IMG/VR virus record: IMGVR_UViG_3300034140_000002
Location: 1 to 64,000 of that record
Reading direction: 5' to 3' (one strand)
Source of the DNA: a virus
DNA: 64,000 nt
The notes under the pieces are model-generated. The model saw only the letters and a program-made list of their open reading frames with translations. It ran no database searches and was not told the DNA's origin. A program made the position numbers and the translations under genes. This document shows, in pieces, positions 54,058 through 62,512 of this stretch (within the stretch, counting starts at the first letter, position 1; every line of letters begins with the position of its first letter).

Positions 54058-55529
54058 ACCGCCGTATATTTCTCAACACCTAGTACACCAGCGGCGTTTG
54101 ACACTACTACTACATATTGCACGCCCGGAGTAAAACCCGCATTTGAGATAGTCAACACCCCTGATGCATCCGTAGTTCTGGCTGTAAAATTACTCACATA
54201 AGTAAGTGTAGTAATATTTAACACAGTGACTGTTAAAGATGTCAAGTTGGCTAGCACACTCCCTGTGTTATTTTTAAAAGGTGCTGTGGTTATCGTGGTG
54301 ACTGTTGTGACACTCCCTGTAATAGAGGATGTATCATTGACTTCGGCCCAAGACACAGTAGAAGATATAGAAGAACTTCCCGAAACAGTGTGTGTGTCAT
54401 TAGCTTCTGTATAGGACACAGAACTTGTAATTGATGTTACAACCACATTAGTGGAAATGATATGAACATCATCTACTTCAGTATATGTGCAACTCGCTGA
54501 GACAGTAGAAAAATATATACTAGCCGTCACACTTGTTACGTCAACATCTTCTGTGTACGTAATAGTTGCTGATGGCGTACTAGCAGCAGACTCCCACGCA
54601 CCAACATCATATGCTGCGCCTTGCGGGCGGGTAGTTCCAACAATATCAGCAGACGCATTGCTGACATCCGTTGTACCCACATTAAGTAAGGGGGATGTTG
54701 TAGCAAGACGCAGATCGTGAGTACCAATACTGATGTTTTGAAAAGTACCAGTTGACAGTGCAGCGACTGAGTAATTCGTTGCCGTAGCATTGCTGTAGCA
54801 TGCTGTTTTTGTAGCGGCAATAACCCCATCTTCAGGAGCAACTACACCGCCCACATAACAGTTCTTCATAATCGCGCTGATCGAGCCGGTTATGATTCCG
54901 TAAGTCAGTGGGGTAGCGCCCAAATTGACGAGTGTGCAATTAACTACCGTCGTCCCGTTCGTGAACGCCGCGATGACAGCAGCGGCGTCGTTTTTAAGCT
55001 GGGCGATATAGCAGTTCCGCACAAAACTCGCGGCAGTGGTCATCCGGAATGCGGCTTTGATTGAGGTGTTAACCCCGTAGCTTTCAAAGATGCAGTTATC
55101 GGTAGTGATATTTGTAACGCCTGCGCCAGAAGTATAAAAAGCAGGTTGCGCAGTGCTGCCCGTATTAGTATTGGCAACCTGTAGCTTCGTAATCCGCATG
55201 AAAGACTGCTGGACGTTGATTGTCGCACCCGCCGCCGTGCATCGGATTGCCGCCCCGACTGATGCGTTGTATCGCCCCGGATTCGTGGCGCGGTTCGCGT
55301 GGTCCATAAACGAGCAGCCCGGAGCGGCGGTCAATTCAGGGTAGCGTGTGGCGTCAGCGGTCTTTCCACTAAAAACGATGCTTGCGGTAATTACGAATTC
55401 CTGATTAAGCAACAAGCCACGGTGAACTTGGTCAGCCGTAATCATATTGGTAGGGACAGAAGCCCACCATGTAGGGATGTCTGGGTAAGCCCCTCCAGAG
55501 CCAATAGTCGATTCAATAATGGTTGCCAT
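54054..55529 (-). CDS. Beta-helix-like virion protein, 491 aa
   Basis: Residues 60-310 carry beta-helix repeats (N-x-x-F/I, V-x-N-C, T-V-V-N-C-T-L) as in pectate-lyase-type tailspikes. From about 315, four repeats (YTEDVDV, YTEVDDV, YTEANDT, WAEVNDT), 21-24 residues each, match those in the next gene. The C-terminal 80 residues are an Ig/fibre-tip-like domain (TVTVLNITTLTYVSNFTARTTDASG). Polysaccharide binding or cutting is plausible, no catalytic site seen. Confidence 0.7.
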   Translation of the reverse strand: MATIIESTIGSGGAYPDIPTWWASVPTNMITADQVHRGLLLNQEFVITASIVFSGKTADATRYPELTAAPGCSFMDHANRATNPGRYNASVGAAIRCTAAGATINVQQSFMRITKLQVANTNTGSTAQPAFYTSGAGVTNITTDNCIFESYGVNTSIKAAFRMTTAASFVRNCYIAQLKNDAAAVIAAFTNGTTVVNCTLVNLGATPLTYGIITGSISAIMKNCYVGGVVAPEDGVIAATKTACYSNATATNYSVAALSTGTFQNISIGTHDLRLATTSPLLNVGTTDVSNASADIVGTTRPQGAAYDVGAWESAASTPSATITYTEDVDVTSVTASIYFSTVSASCTYTEVDDVHIISTNVVVTSITSSVSYTEANDTHTVSGSSSISSTVSWAEVNDTSSITGSVTTVTTITTAPFKNNTGSVLANLTSLTVTVLNITTLTYVSNFTARTTDASGVLTISNAGFTPGVQYVVVVSNAAGVLGVEKYTAV

Positions 55530-55543
55530 TGAGATGCCTTATA

Positions 55544-56719
55544 TTATACTGTGAAAGAGGCTGACACCCAAGTGTTAGCTGATGGTATGGTCACTAATTG
55601 AGGGGTTACGGTAGCCAAAAACACGTCACTAATAGGTTCCACCATAACTGTGCGAGAACCTAGCTTACTCGTGACCTCGCAAGACCAGCCAGAAGATGTT
55701 TCTACCACATTTCTGAAGCTCAGCCCGATATTAATGCCCCCCACCAAGTCCACATTAGGGTCTTGATCCCCAGAGTGCTCCGTGAAGAGTGGGTATCCTT
55801 TACCTATCGTGAAAGTGCCGTAAGGGTAGCTGCCAGTAATCTCAGCCATAATAGAGCCAGTACTATGATCGCCATTATTCCAAGCAAACGCAAAACCGCG
55901 CTTAGCTGTACGTAGAGCATTCACAGCATCAATGTTCTCTTGGAACACAACAAAACCATCTTGCCTTCCGCAGCACCAGCCTAACCACGGAATTTTATTG
56001 CTTGTGTTACTAACGTATGCTATACAATCTTGTAGCACAGATACTTTACCACCTCCGTCCTCAGGGGATAAAAACGGTGAATTTGCCACAGGTACAGTTT
56101 CAAGAGCGCCTAACCAGTTTGCCACTGCCACGTTACCAATTGTACTGTACCTCCAACGGGGGCGGTCAGGGTAGATAGCAGCAAAGAGATGCTTACGGCG
56201 AATGCCAAAAGTCATAGTCCCCCACCCGCCCATAGAACCTCCAGTTAGGCAGGTTTTGTTAGGTAGACAAGGCACGTTTGTGCTTGCCCACTTCATTAAT
56301 GACTCTAGACGACGTTGTGTCACAAGAGCTACGTCTGACCCATAATTAGGTGTGTTTTTAAACCCCATCCACATGCTTTCACGGCGAGCGGAATTCGTTA
56401 CATTTAGGCCGTATTGGTCCACTGGCCTGAGTAACACGATAGAGGTATCAGTGCTGTTGACCAAACTAAACCTAAATGTGTTGTAAGTACCAACAGCAAG
56501 GTCATTACTAACTATTGCGTCGTATTGACGACCTGTGCTAGTGTTCTGTCCGCCACTACCGTGAAGTTGCAATATCAGAATTTTAGACGCTGTGGCTCCG
56601 GGGGTTCCACTACCTTCTAGTGCAACACTTACTGAATCGAAGGGGGCAATTTTATAACGGCCACCCTTCATTACTGTGCCGGAGGCTCCGTTGTAGATTT
56701 TAGCTACCGGCGATGCCAT
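55544..56719 (-). CDS. Alpha/beta-hydrolase esterase, virion-associated
   Basis: Start at MASPVAKIYNG, where ATG shares a base with the previous stop (TAATG). G-G-S162-M-G-G is the nucleophile elbow; H-G-S-G-G (53-57) the oxyanion loop; D254 (C-G-R-Q-D-G) and H285 (N-N-G-D-H) complete a Ser-Asp-His triad. An additional C-terminal beta domain (residues about 300-391) may attach it. Esterases of phage spikes deacetylate capsule or O-antigen; the substrate here is unknown. Confidence 0.78.
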   Translation of the reverse strand: MASPVAKIYNGASGTVMKGGRYKIAPFDSVSVALEGSGTPGATASKILILQLHGSGGQNTSTGRQYDAIVSNDLAVGTYNTFRFSLVNSTDTSIVLLRPVDQYGLNVTNSARRESMWMGFKNTPNYGSDVALVTQRRLESLMKWASTNVPCLPNKTCLTGGSMGGWGTMTFGIRRKHLFAAIYPDRPRWRYSTIGNVAVANWLGALETVPVANSPFLSPEDGGGKVSVLQDCIAYVSNTSNKIPWLGWCCGRQDGFVVFQENIDAVNALRTAKRGFAFAWNNGDHSTGSIMAEITGSYPYGTFTIGKGYPLFTEHSGDQDPNVDLVGGINIGLSFRNVVETSSGWSCEVTSKLGSRTVMVEPISDVFLATVTPQLVTIPSANTWVSASFTV

Positions 56720-57111
56720 TAGGCGTTTCCGCGAGTGGCAGTCCAAGCTGTTACAGCAACAGTTACACCTACTGTGATAGATGCTGTATTCAGAATCATA
56801 TCCGTGCCAGCAGTGCCAGCCGAGCCATCAATAACATGAGTCGTACCGTCTGCCTTAGTCACACGGAACCATGTAGCAGTTCCTACGGCTGCACCAGTAG
56901 TGTTAGCAGGAAGTGTAGGGGACAGTACAGCCGCAGATGCCGCAGGGGCGAATGGGCTACCTAGAGTAAACTCTGCAAGCAGATTGGTAGCAGTGCCACC
57001 AGTTGCTGGGCGAGCACCGTCATAAATACGCAGTTTAGCACCAGCACCTGCAAAAGTTGTAATTGCATCCATTTGCGCGTTGCGCAGTGTTACGTTATAG
57101 CCAGTTGCCAT
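56719..57111 (-). CDS. Virion-associated beta protein, 130 aa
   Basis: MATGYNVTLRNAQMDAITTFAGAGAKLRIYDGARPATGG: beta-rich, Ala/Thr-rich protein of a type common in phages of betaproteobacteria (from memory), unknown role. Starts after TTTAAAGGAAACAAAA. Coupled with the esterase. Confidence 0.65.
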   Translation of the reverse strand: MATGYNVTLRNAQMDAITTFAGAGAKLRIYDGARPATGGTATNLLAEFTLGSPFAPAASAAVLSPTLPANTTGAAVGTATWFRVTKADGTTHVIDGSAGTAGTDMILNTASITVGVTVAVTAWTATRGNA

Positions 57112-57132
57112 TTTTGTTTCCTTTAATTAAAT

Positions 57133-59562
57133 TTAGATTACTATCACAGGGTGTATCGAGCCAACAATCTCACCGTTACTATTAAAAATCACTGCGGTGT
57201 ACTTCGCACCACTTGTCAAGGAGTTGTCTACAATTTCAATTACTCCGGCTGAATCACTTTGTAAATTAGAATAAAACTTAGTGTTGCTCTCGCTACTCAA
57301 GGTAACTGTCAGCCCCTTTAAATCTCTAAAGTGAATATTCGTAATCAGCATTTTTGCAATTGGTGTTACAGGTGGTGGTGGAACAACTACCACAGGGGGT
57401 AATGTCTCACTAGGAGGTTGCGGGGGTGTTACAACTGCCGAGGTGCGAGGAACAATAGCAAACTGAGGGCTAGTATTGTAGTCAGGTTTAGTCTTGCGAC
57501 TCATAAATAGTGCCCAAGCCTTGCTGCCACCTTCATATCCACTGTCTGTTGCATAGGCCAAGGCAGGTTGGTAATTAGATGGAAAGCCCGCTGTAGCCCC
57601 CGGATAGCCTGTAAGTTCAACCACAGGGCTGCAAACAAGCTCTGCTACCTCTTTAGTATTATCCCAACATTGCTTTAGGGTTTTGTAAAAAGGTTGTGCC
57701 AGCTTAGCGGTTGTATCAACCGCAGCGGAGTCTTTAACTCGGATAACGTACATTGCCGCATCATTGGGGCAATACCCATCTGCAATCATCCTACCTACTT
57801 GAAACTTAGCTTTCCACTTAAGCAGTCTGCCAGCCTCTTCACAACCTAGTTCTGCTGCATGCCCTACTCCTTGCGTAAAGAAGTCATCCATATAAAGTGA
57901 CATGCCAACTCCTGCGATACCTTTAACTGCATAAGGTAAGCCCGGCGCTGCATCCAAAATCATGCCCAACTCGTTGTGTACAACTGGGTCAACTACTGTT
58001 ACTCTGCGCTCTACAACCTTTACACCGCTGGACGAACCATCCGTAAAGTTAATCCGGTAGTACTCCATAGTGTTATCCAGCCAATACTTGAAAGCGGTCT
58101 TTTGAGGGTGGCTGTCTGGAGTGATATAAGCAGCTTCTGCTAAAGTCCTAATAGACCACCCTTGGCCCCTTATTTGGTCAGACTTAACCCAGCCTTTTTC
58201 AAACATCCTGTAATACGGGTTGCTTCGGTAGGCATTATAATTGCACCAGAATAGAAGTTCCTCTAGGTAGAAATAATCTCCTGTGAGCAAGTAGGGTATA
58301 TAGGCAAAGGCAGGTTGATGTGATGTATCATTCTCTAATTTGCTAGCAGTGACTACAGGAGGTAATTTCTCATACTGCTTAGTGGCAGGGTTGAGGGTGT
58401 CACCCGGATTTCCAAGTATAGTCGCGTAAGGATACTTGATAACATCCAGCATAGTGTCGTCAGGGAGGCGTCTGTGAGCAGCCCAACTTCCTGCAACGTT
58501 TGCTGATTCTAGCATCAAGGCTTTAGCACGTTTATCCCCACTAATAATAGTGGCTGCGTAACAATCGGGTGCCAAGCCAATATCGGGACGACCGCCCGGA
58601 GCGGACATTACAGGTTGAAAACGCCCTGTAGCCATAGGCTCGAATGAGAACTTTTTCAAATCGGCTGCATAGCTTGCAAGAGTTATCTCCGACATTACAA
58701 TAGACGGGTCGTAGTTAGGAACAGCTTTGGTAGCTATGAAGTATGCCGAATTATGCTTAACATGCAGACTAGGTTTGCCACCTTGCCAGAAAGTCTTCTT
58801 CCAACGAGCGCCGGGAAAATGCACCAGCCCTAACTTACTGTAGACTTCTACACCGTCTGAAATAATCTTCACATCGTAGGTGATGTCAACTTGGGCCGGG
58901 ATCGGTGCTGGATTAGGTACGGCTTCTGTAGGGGCTAGGAATTTGAAACCGTTAGTGGTGTAGGTGTTAGTGTGCTCTAACGTTACGTCGAACTTGGCTT
59001 GACCTGTTGAATACGTACGCTCGTTAATCTGCACCCTGAGGAAAGGATGTTTATCGCCTCTTGCAGAAATCAAATCTTCAAATCCAATAAGCTCCACTGC
59101 AACCGGGCCAAGTAACCAACCCTTACTGTTATGGGCTTGAGCACGATATTCTATTCCTGCCTCAACCACCACGACCTCTACGTCTTTTGCACGTAACTGG
59201 TGATCTGGGGCTTCCGTCTTCAAAGATCGGATAAGGAACATTTCTCCGTTTTTATGAGTAACACCACTGATAATGCCGTGACGTACCGAGCCATCTTTGT
59301 GGGTAGCTTTAACATCTAATTGGAGGGGGATATCTTCAATCCCTGTGATACGTCCTACAAGAGTATCCGTAGGAGCTAACTCGCCAATCTTGAACACTTG
59401 CCCGAATGTGAATGGAGATACCTCTGCCACATCTTCAAAAACTACTGTTGTAATTGCTCCGCCAACAGGTACACTGGGGGATGTGAAAACAGGGGCAACA
59501 TACTCGGGTAATTTAATAGCTGGGGTGCCGGGTGTTTGCAAAGGGGTTGGTGTAATTGCCAT
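57133..59562 (-). CDS. Putative carbohydrate-active virion protein, alpha/alpha-toroid type, 809 aa
   Basis: Residues about 20-270 are beta-rich (RIFT-like barrel: TVVFEDVAEVSPFTFGQVFKIGELAPTD). Residues 300-640 are helical with Trp/His/Tyr patterns (LPDDTMLDVIKYPYAT, TSHQPAFAYIPYLLTG, FFTQGVGHAAELG), as in alpha/alpha-toroid lyases (PcRGLX/YetA-like). A Pro-rich linker (PPSETLPPVVVVPPPPV) leads to a C-terminal 70-residue beta domain. Polysaccharide lyase or binding protein is inferred. It overlaps none of the head genes but lies just after the head closure gene. Confidence 0.55.
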   Translation of the reverse strand: MAITPTPLQTPGTPAIKLPEYVAPVFTSPSVPVGGAITTVVFEDVAEVSPFTFGQVFKIGELAPTDTLVGRITGIEDIPLQLDVKATHKDGSVRHGIISGVTHKNGEMFLIRSLKTEAPDHQLRAKDVEVVVVEAGIEYRAQAHNSKGWLLGPVAVELIGFEDLISARGDKHPFLRVQINERTYSTGQAKFDVTLEHTNTYTTNGFKFLAPTEAVPNPAPIPAQVDITYDVKIISDGVEVYSKLGLVHFPGARWKKTFWQGGKPSLHVKHNSAYFIATKAVPNYDPSIVMSEITLASYAADLKKFSFEPMATGRFQPVMSAPGGRPDIGLAPDCYAATIISGDKRAKALMLESANVAGSWAAHRRLPDDTMLDVIKYPYATILGNPGDTLNPATKQYEKLPPVVTASKLENDTSHQPAFAYIPYLLTGDYFYLEELLFWCNYNAYRSNPYYRMFEKGWVKSDQIRGQGWSIRTLAEAAYITPDSHPQKTAFKYWLDNTMEYYRINFTDGSSSGVKVVERRVTVVDPVVHNELGMILDAAPGLPYAVKGIAGVGMSLYMDDFFTQGVGHAAELGCEEAGRLLKWKAKFQVGRMIADGYCPNDAAMYVIRVKDSAAVDTTAKLAQPFYKTLKQCWDNTKEVAELVCSPVVELTGYPGATAGFPSNYQPALAYATDSGYEGGSKAWALFMSRKTKPDYNTSPQFAIVPRTSAVVTPPQPPSETLPPVVVVPPPPVTPIAKMLITNIHFRDLKGLTVTLSSESNTKFYSNLQSDSAGVIEIVDNSLTSGAKYTAVIFNSNGEIVGSIHPVIVI

Positions 59563-59576
59563 ATTTGCCTCAATAA

Positions 59577-59972
59577 TTATTTACGGATGTACATTTCGTA
59601 CAGGATATTATCTTCGGCTGATGTGTTGTACTCTTTGACTGCTACAATTTTCCAGCGTGCATTATTAATTATTACGTAATCGCCTGTAGGATTTGCCAAC
59701 ACAGCGTCTGCAAATACATCTGCTTTTTCAGTTGGACGAATGTACAGGAGTTGGTCACCCTCTAGTATTTGTGAATTAGCATTGCTGGTAATTCCGTTAG
59801 TAGGGCGTGGAAGTTCTAGCTTGATCGCTTGTACAGAGATTTCTGTAGTGGGGGTGGATATAGTTCCATTGGAATCATCTGCCACAGGCTCACCAATAGA
59901 GTAGTAAGTAGTAGTGAATCCAAAGTCTGAGAAGAACTCCCCAATCATATTGTGGAAGTCACTGAATCTCAT
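59577..59972 (-). CDS. Head closure/stopper protein
   Basis: 131 residues. N-terminal short helix then beta (TYYSIGEPVADDSNGTISTPTTEISVQAIKLELP), with Q-L-L-Y-I-R-P and W-K-I-V-A-V-K-E-Y at the end, typical of head-closure proteins. Overlaps the upstream connector by 4 bases. Closes the portal after packaging. Confidence 0.7.
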   Translation of the reverse strand: MRFSDFHNMIGEFFSDFGFTTTYYSIGEPVADDSNGTISTPTTEISVQAIKLELPRPTNGITSNANSQILEGDQLLYIRPTEKADVFADAVLANPTGDYVIINNARWKIVAVKEYNTSAEDNILYEMYIRK

Positions 59973-60409
59973 GTTGCAAACCCTGTCCGGCTGTTATCGT
60001 TAGGAGATAGGTCAGCATTGAAAGAGAGTTGCTGAGCTTCCGTCCCATTAGTGAAATTGCAGTTCCAAGCCTTTTGGAATTCTAAGATAGGGCTGTACTC
60101 TGCTGCACTCATATAAGGGAGTGGGGAATAGTCTAGGAAGGCTGGGTTAGTGTGGGCAAGCATCAGAAACTGCTTGTATGCTGTGAAAGCCTCAGCCCCC
60201 CATACTTCCAACTGAGCCATCTTACGGTGTGTTTTGTGAGAAAGCATGCCAAGAATATACATAGCGCATATCTTTGCAGCGAGCTTCACATTGTTGCCAT
60301 TCTCAGAGAGAGTCGTCTGAATAACGTCATCACTCAGGTAGGGTAGGTCACTTACATCAGCAATACGAAGTCTTACTTTGCCGAGATTTGAGGATGGGTC
60401 AATAATCAT
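59969..60409 (-). CDS. Head-tail connector, gp6-like
   Basis: 146 residues. Start MIIDPSSNLGKVRLRIADVS with AAAGGAG upstream, instead of 20 codons further up. Helical N-terminus (V-R-L-R-I-A-D-V-S-D-L-P-Y-L-S-D) is the signature of phage connector proteins that bind the portal. First gene after the capsid terminator. Confidence 0.75.
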   Translation of the reverse strand: MIIDPSSNLGKVRLRIADVSDLPYLSDDVIQTTLSENGNNVKLAAKICAMYILGMLSHKTHRKMAQLEVWGAEAFTAYKQFLMLAHTNPAFLDYSPLPYMSAAEYSPILEFQKAWNCNFTNGTEAQQLSFNADLSPNDNSRTGFAT

Positions 60410-60459
60410 AATTTCTCCTTTGTTGTTTATGAATACTAGAATATAATACTCATAAAGAA

Positions 60460-60480
60460 CAAGCCCCACGAGGGGGCTTG
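60460..60480 (-). terminator. Terminator-like hairpin after the capsid gene
   Basis: Minus strand CAAGCCCC-CTCGT-GGGGCTTG, eight pairs, followed by TTCTTTATG. Strong stem and modest U-run; probably attenuates transcription after the very abundant capsid mRNA. Confidence 0.7.
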
Positions 60481-60495
60481 GATAATACTCAACTA

Positions 60496-61530
60496 TTAGT
60501 TAGTCGAGAACACACGGATAACAGCTTGTGGGCGCAGCAGGGCCGAGATGTGGTTCGACTCTGTTTCGATTTCGATCTTGGTGCCGTTTGCAGCAGCAGT
60601 CTCAAAAGCGTACATCTTTTCACCGGCTGTGTTGACCAGACCAAAACGCTCTGCTGGGGCAAAGTAGGTTTTGAAGGTATCACTACCTTGTGGAACTGCA
60701 ACGCCTTCGCCAGCAGTAACAATCGATACACCGTTGTACGAGTCGCGGACTTCACGGAACGTAACACCACCGAACGAGAACTCACGACCATTTTGCATAG
60801 CCGTACCACCATTCGACAGACGGCTGCGGATTGGATCGTTACCCGAGTTCATTGCTTGAGCATTGCTGTAAGCAGCTTTAACCGAAGCGTGGGTAATCAG
60901 CTTGTTGAAGAAAGTTGTGTCGCAAGGGATGATGATGCCACTGAAAACGCCATTACCGCCCATACCATCATGAACAGCTTGAATAATCAGCTCGATCTTT
61001 GCCAGAACTTCAGTACTAGTGGTGCCGAGAACCATGTCAACTTGCGTACGGGTGACGCCGAATTCAGTGTTCCAGTCTTGCACAACGGTACCGCTAGGTG
61101 CGTAAGCAGTACCCGAGAACAGAGCCTGAGCACGAGCTTTATTCAGCGTCCAGTCGTGGTTCTGACGCATACGGAACAGCTTTGCTTCGCGGACTTTCGC
61201 CAGTTGTTCAACTTCGTTAAAGTTATCGTAAGCCGATTTAGCTACGAGGTCTTTTGGCGAAATGAAGTCGTCATGTGGGAAGTGAGGAACAGCAAAGGTG
61301 TGCAGCTTGCGCGTACCCATCTTACCAACCGTATTTTTCTCACCACGTACGCGGTCAACCAGCAGAGCGCCATTGATCGTGGACTCTTCAAACATAACGG
61401 TGTCAGCAGCAACTGGCTCTTCCGAGAAGATGCCCATCTGGTTGAACGAACCGTATTGGATAGGGATGTTACGTACTGCCGATGTCAGGTCGACAATATC
61501 ATAAACATTAGTAGGGCTGCGAGTCAGCAT
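60496..61530 (-). CDS. Major capsid protein, lambda gpE-type
   Basis: 344 residues, the usual size. Pattern of the E family: N-terminal arm, E-E-P-V-A-A-D-T-V (E-loop), H-T-F-A-V-P-H-F-P-H-D-D region, and C-terminal G-T-K-I-E-I-E-T-E-S-N. The preceding scaffold, protease and decoration genes form the lambda-style head order. Expected to be the most abundant virion protein. Confidence 0.92.
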   Translation of the reverse strand: MLTRSPTNVYDIVDLTSAVRNIPIQYGSFNQMGIFSEEPVAADTVMFEESTINGALLVDRVRGEKNTVGKMGTRKLHTFAVPHFPHDDFISPKDLVAKSAYDNFNEVEQLAKVREAKLFRMRQNHDWTLNKARAQALFSGTAYAPSGTVVQDWNTEFGVTRTQVDMVLGTTSTEVLAKIELIIQAVHDGMGGNGVFSGIIIPCDTTFFNKLITHASVKAAYSNAQAMNSGNDPIRSRLSNGGTAMQNGREFSFGGVTFREVRDSYNGVSIVTAGEGVAVPQGSDTFKTYFAPAERFGLVNTAGEKMYAFETAAANGTKIEIETESNHISALLRPQAVIRVFSTN

Positions 61531-61548
61531 TATATATTTCCTTAATTA

Positions 61549-61965
61549 TTAGTAAGTGGTGAGAACGTCAATGCCAGCAGCGGCAAGTTGTTCGTAGGCT
61601 GCGGTAGTCAGAGCACCGGCAGTAACCGAAGCACCCATCGTCAGGGACGAGTCCGAAACAGCGCAGATACCACGATAGAGGACGAGAAACTTAGTGTCGG
61701 TGGTAGCGGCCATTACGGTTGGGTTAGCTTGACCAAAGGCGTTGCCAACAACAACAGCAGCAGCAACTTGCGAGCCGTCACCAGCCGAAGCTTCAAGCAC
61801 TTTGTATTTACCAGTGGCGGTAACTTTACCGAGGACGGTGCCGATTTGAATAGTGGCTGCTGGACCATTAACGGTAACAACCTTTTTGCATTGACCCCAC
61901 TCTTGACCCTCTTCACGCTTGACAACGTTAGAGTAGCGCTGGGTTTCAGTAGCGATAACTGTCAT
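61549..61965 (-). CDS. Head decoration protein (gpD-like)
   Basis: 138 residues. T-V-I-A-T-E-T-Q-R-Y-S-N-V at the start, G-T-V-L-G-K-V-T-A-T-G-K-Y-K-V and V-A-A-A-V-V-V-G-N are typical of lambda gpD-type proteins. Trimer caps on the capsid that stabilise packaged heads. Preceded by AAGGAAATAAA. Confidence 0.85.
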   Translation of the reverse strand: MTVIATETQRYSNVVKREEGQEWGQCKKVVTVNGPAATIQIGTVLGKVTATGKYKVLEASAGDGSQVAAAVVVGNAFGQANPTVMAATTDTKFLVLYRGICAVSDSSLTMGASVTAGALTTAAYEQLAAAGIDVLTTY

Positions 61966-61978
61966 TTTATTTCCTTAA

Positions 61979-62512
61979 TTATTTAGTTGGGAATTGTGCG
62001 GCGATGCTAGCTGCCAATTGGGATACTACTGGGTTTACTTCAGCATCGACCTCTTTGGCCTCCGCAGCAGCGCCCGTCTCAGTGAACATCTCACTTTTCT
62101 CTTCAGCTTCAAACGAAGCTACATAGCCGCTCAGTACGGTAGCAAACGTGGTATCGTCAAGCGACTCCAGAGATGCTGCCATTTGTGCGCCTTTAACATC
62201 GCCCATTACAGCCGACAGCGAAGCTGTACGGGATGCTAGGGCAGTAGCTTTAGCGTTTGCTACTAGGGTAGCTTGAGCTTCTGCCGATTGTGCAAGGGCT
62301 GCTTCTGCTGCTTCATATTTAGTTTTGAGTTCTGCGAAGGCAGTCTCTTTTTCAGCAAGAGTGTTCGTAACTGTTTCCAGTTGAGCGCTCAGTTCTGCCG
62401 TCTTATCGGCAAGCGCTGTGGCTTGCTCAGTTGGGTCAATCATCGTGATTACTTCCTCTTGTTGTTCGGCTTCCACCGAGTTAAAAACCTTCTTAAAATA
62501 TTCTTTAAGCAT
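61979..62512 (-). CDS. Scaffold-like coiled-coil protein, 177 aa
   Basis: Start MLKEYFKKVFNSVEAEQQEEV with AAGGA eight bases upstream, within the protease stop; longer frames lie in the protease gene. Long Ala/Glu/Lys coiled coil (residues 25-110), a G-A-Q-M-A-A-S-L-E-S loop and helical end. Between protease and decoration gene, so a scaffold or protease core. Confidence 0.75.
   Translation of the reverse strand: MLKEYFKKVFNSVEAEQQEEVITMIDPTEQATALADKTAELSAQLETVTNTLAEKETAFAELKTKYEAAEAALAQSAEAQATLVANAKATALASRTASLSAVMGDVKGAQMAASLESLDDTTFATVLSGYVASFEAEEKSEMFTETGAAAEAKEVDAEVNPVVSQLAASIAAQFPTK

Noticed and set aside
60410-60469. Longer start for the connector gene (20 extra codons)
   Set aside because: The shorter start at 60409 has a clear AAAGGAG; the extension runs into the capsid terminator hairpin.
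60478-61545. Plus-strand frame of 355 codons opposite the capsid gene
   Set aside because: Complete overlap with the major capsid protein on the other strand; strong codon bias of abundant genes often opens the opposite frame.
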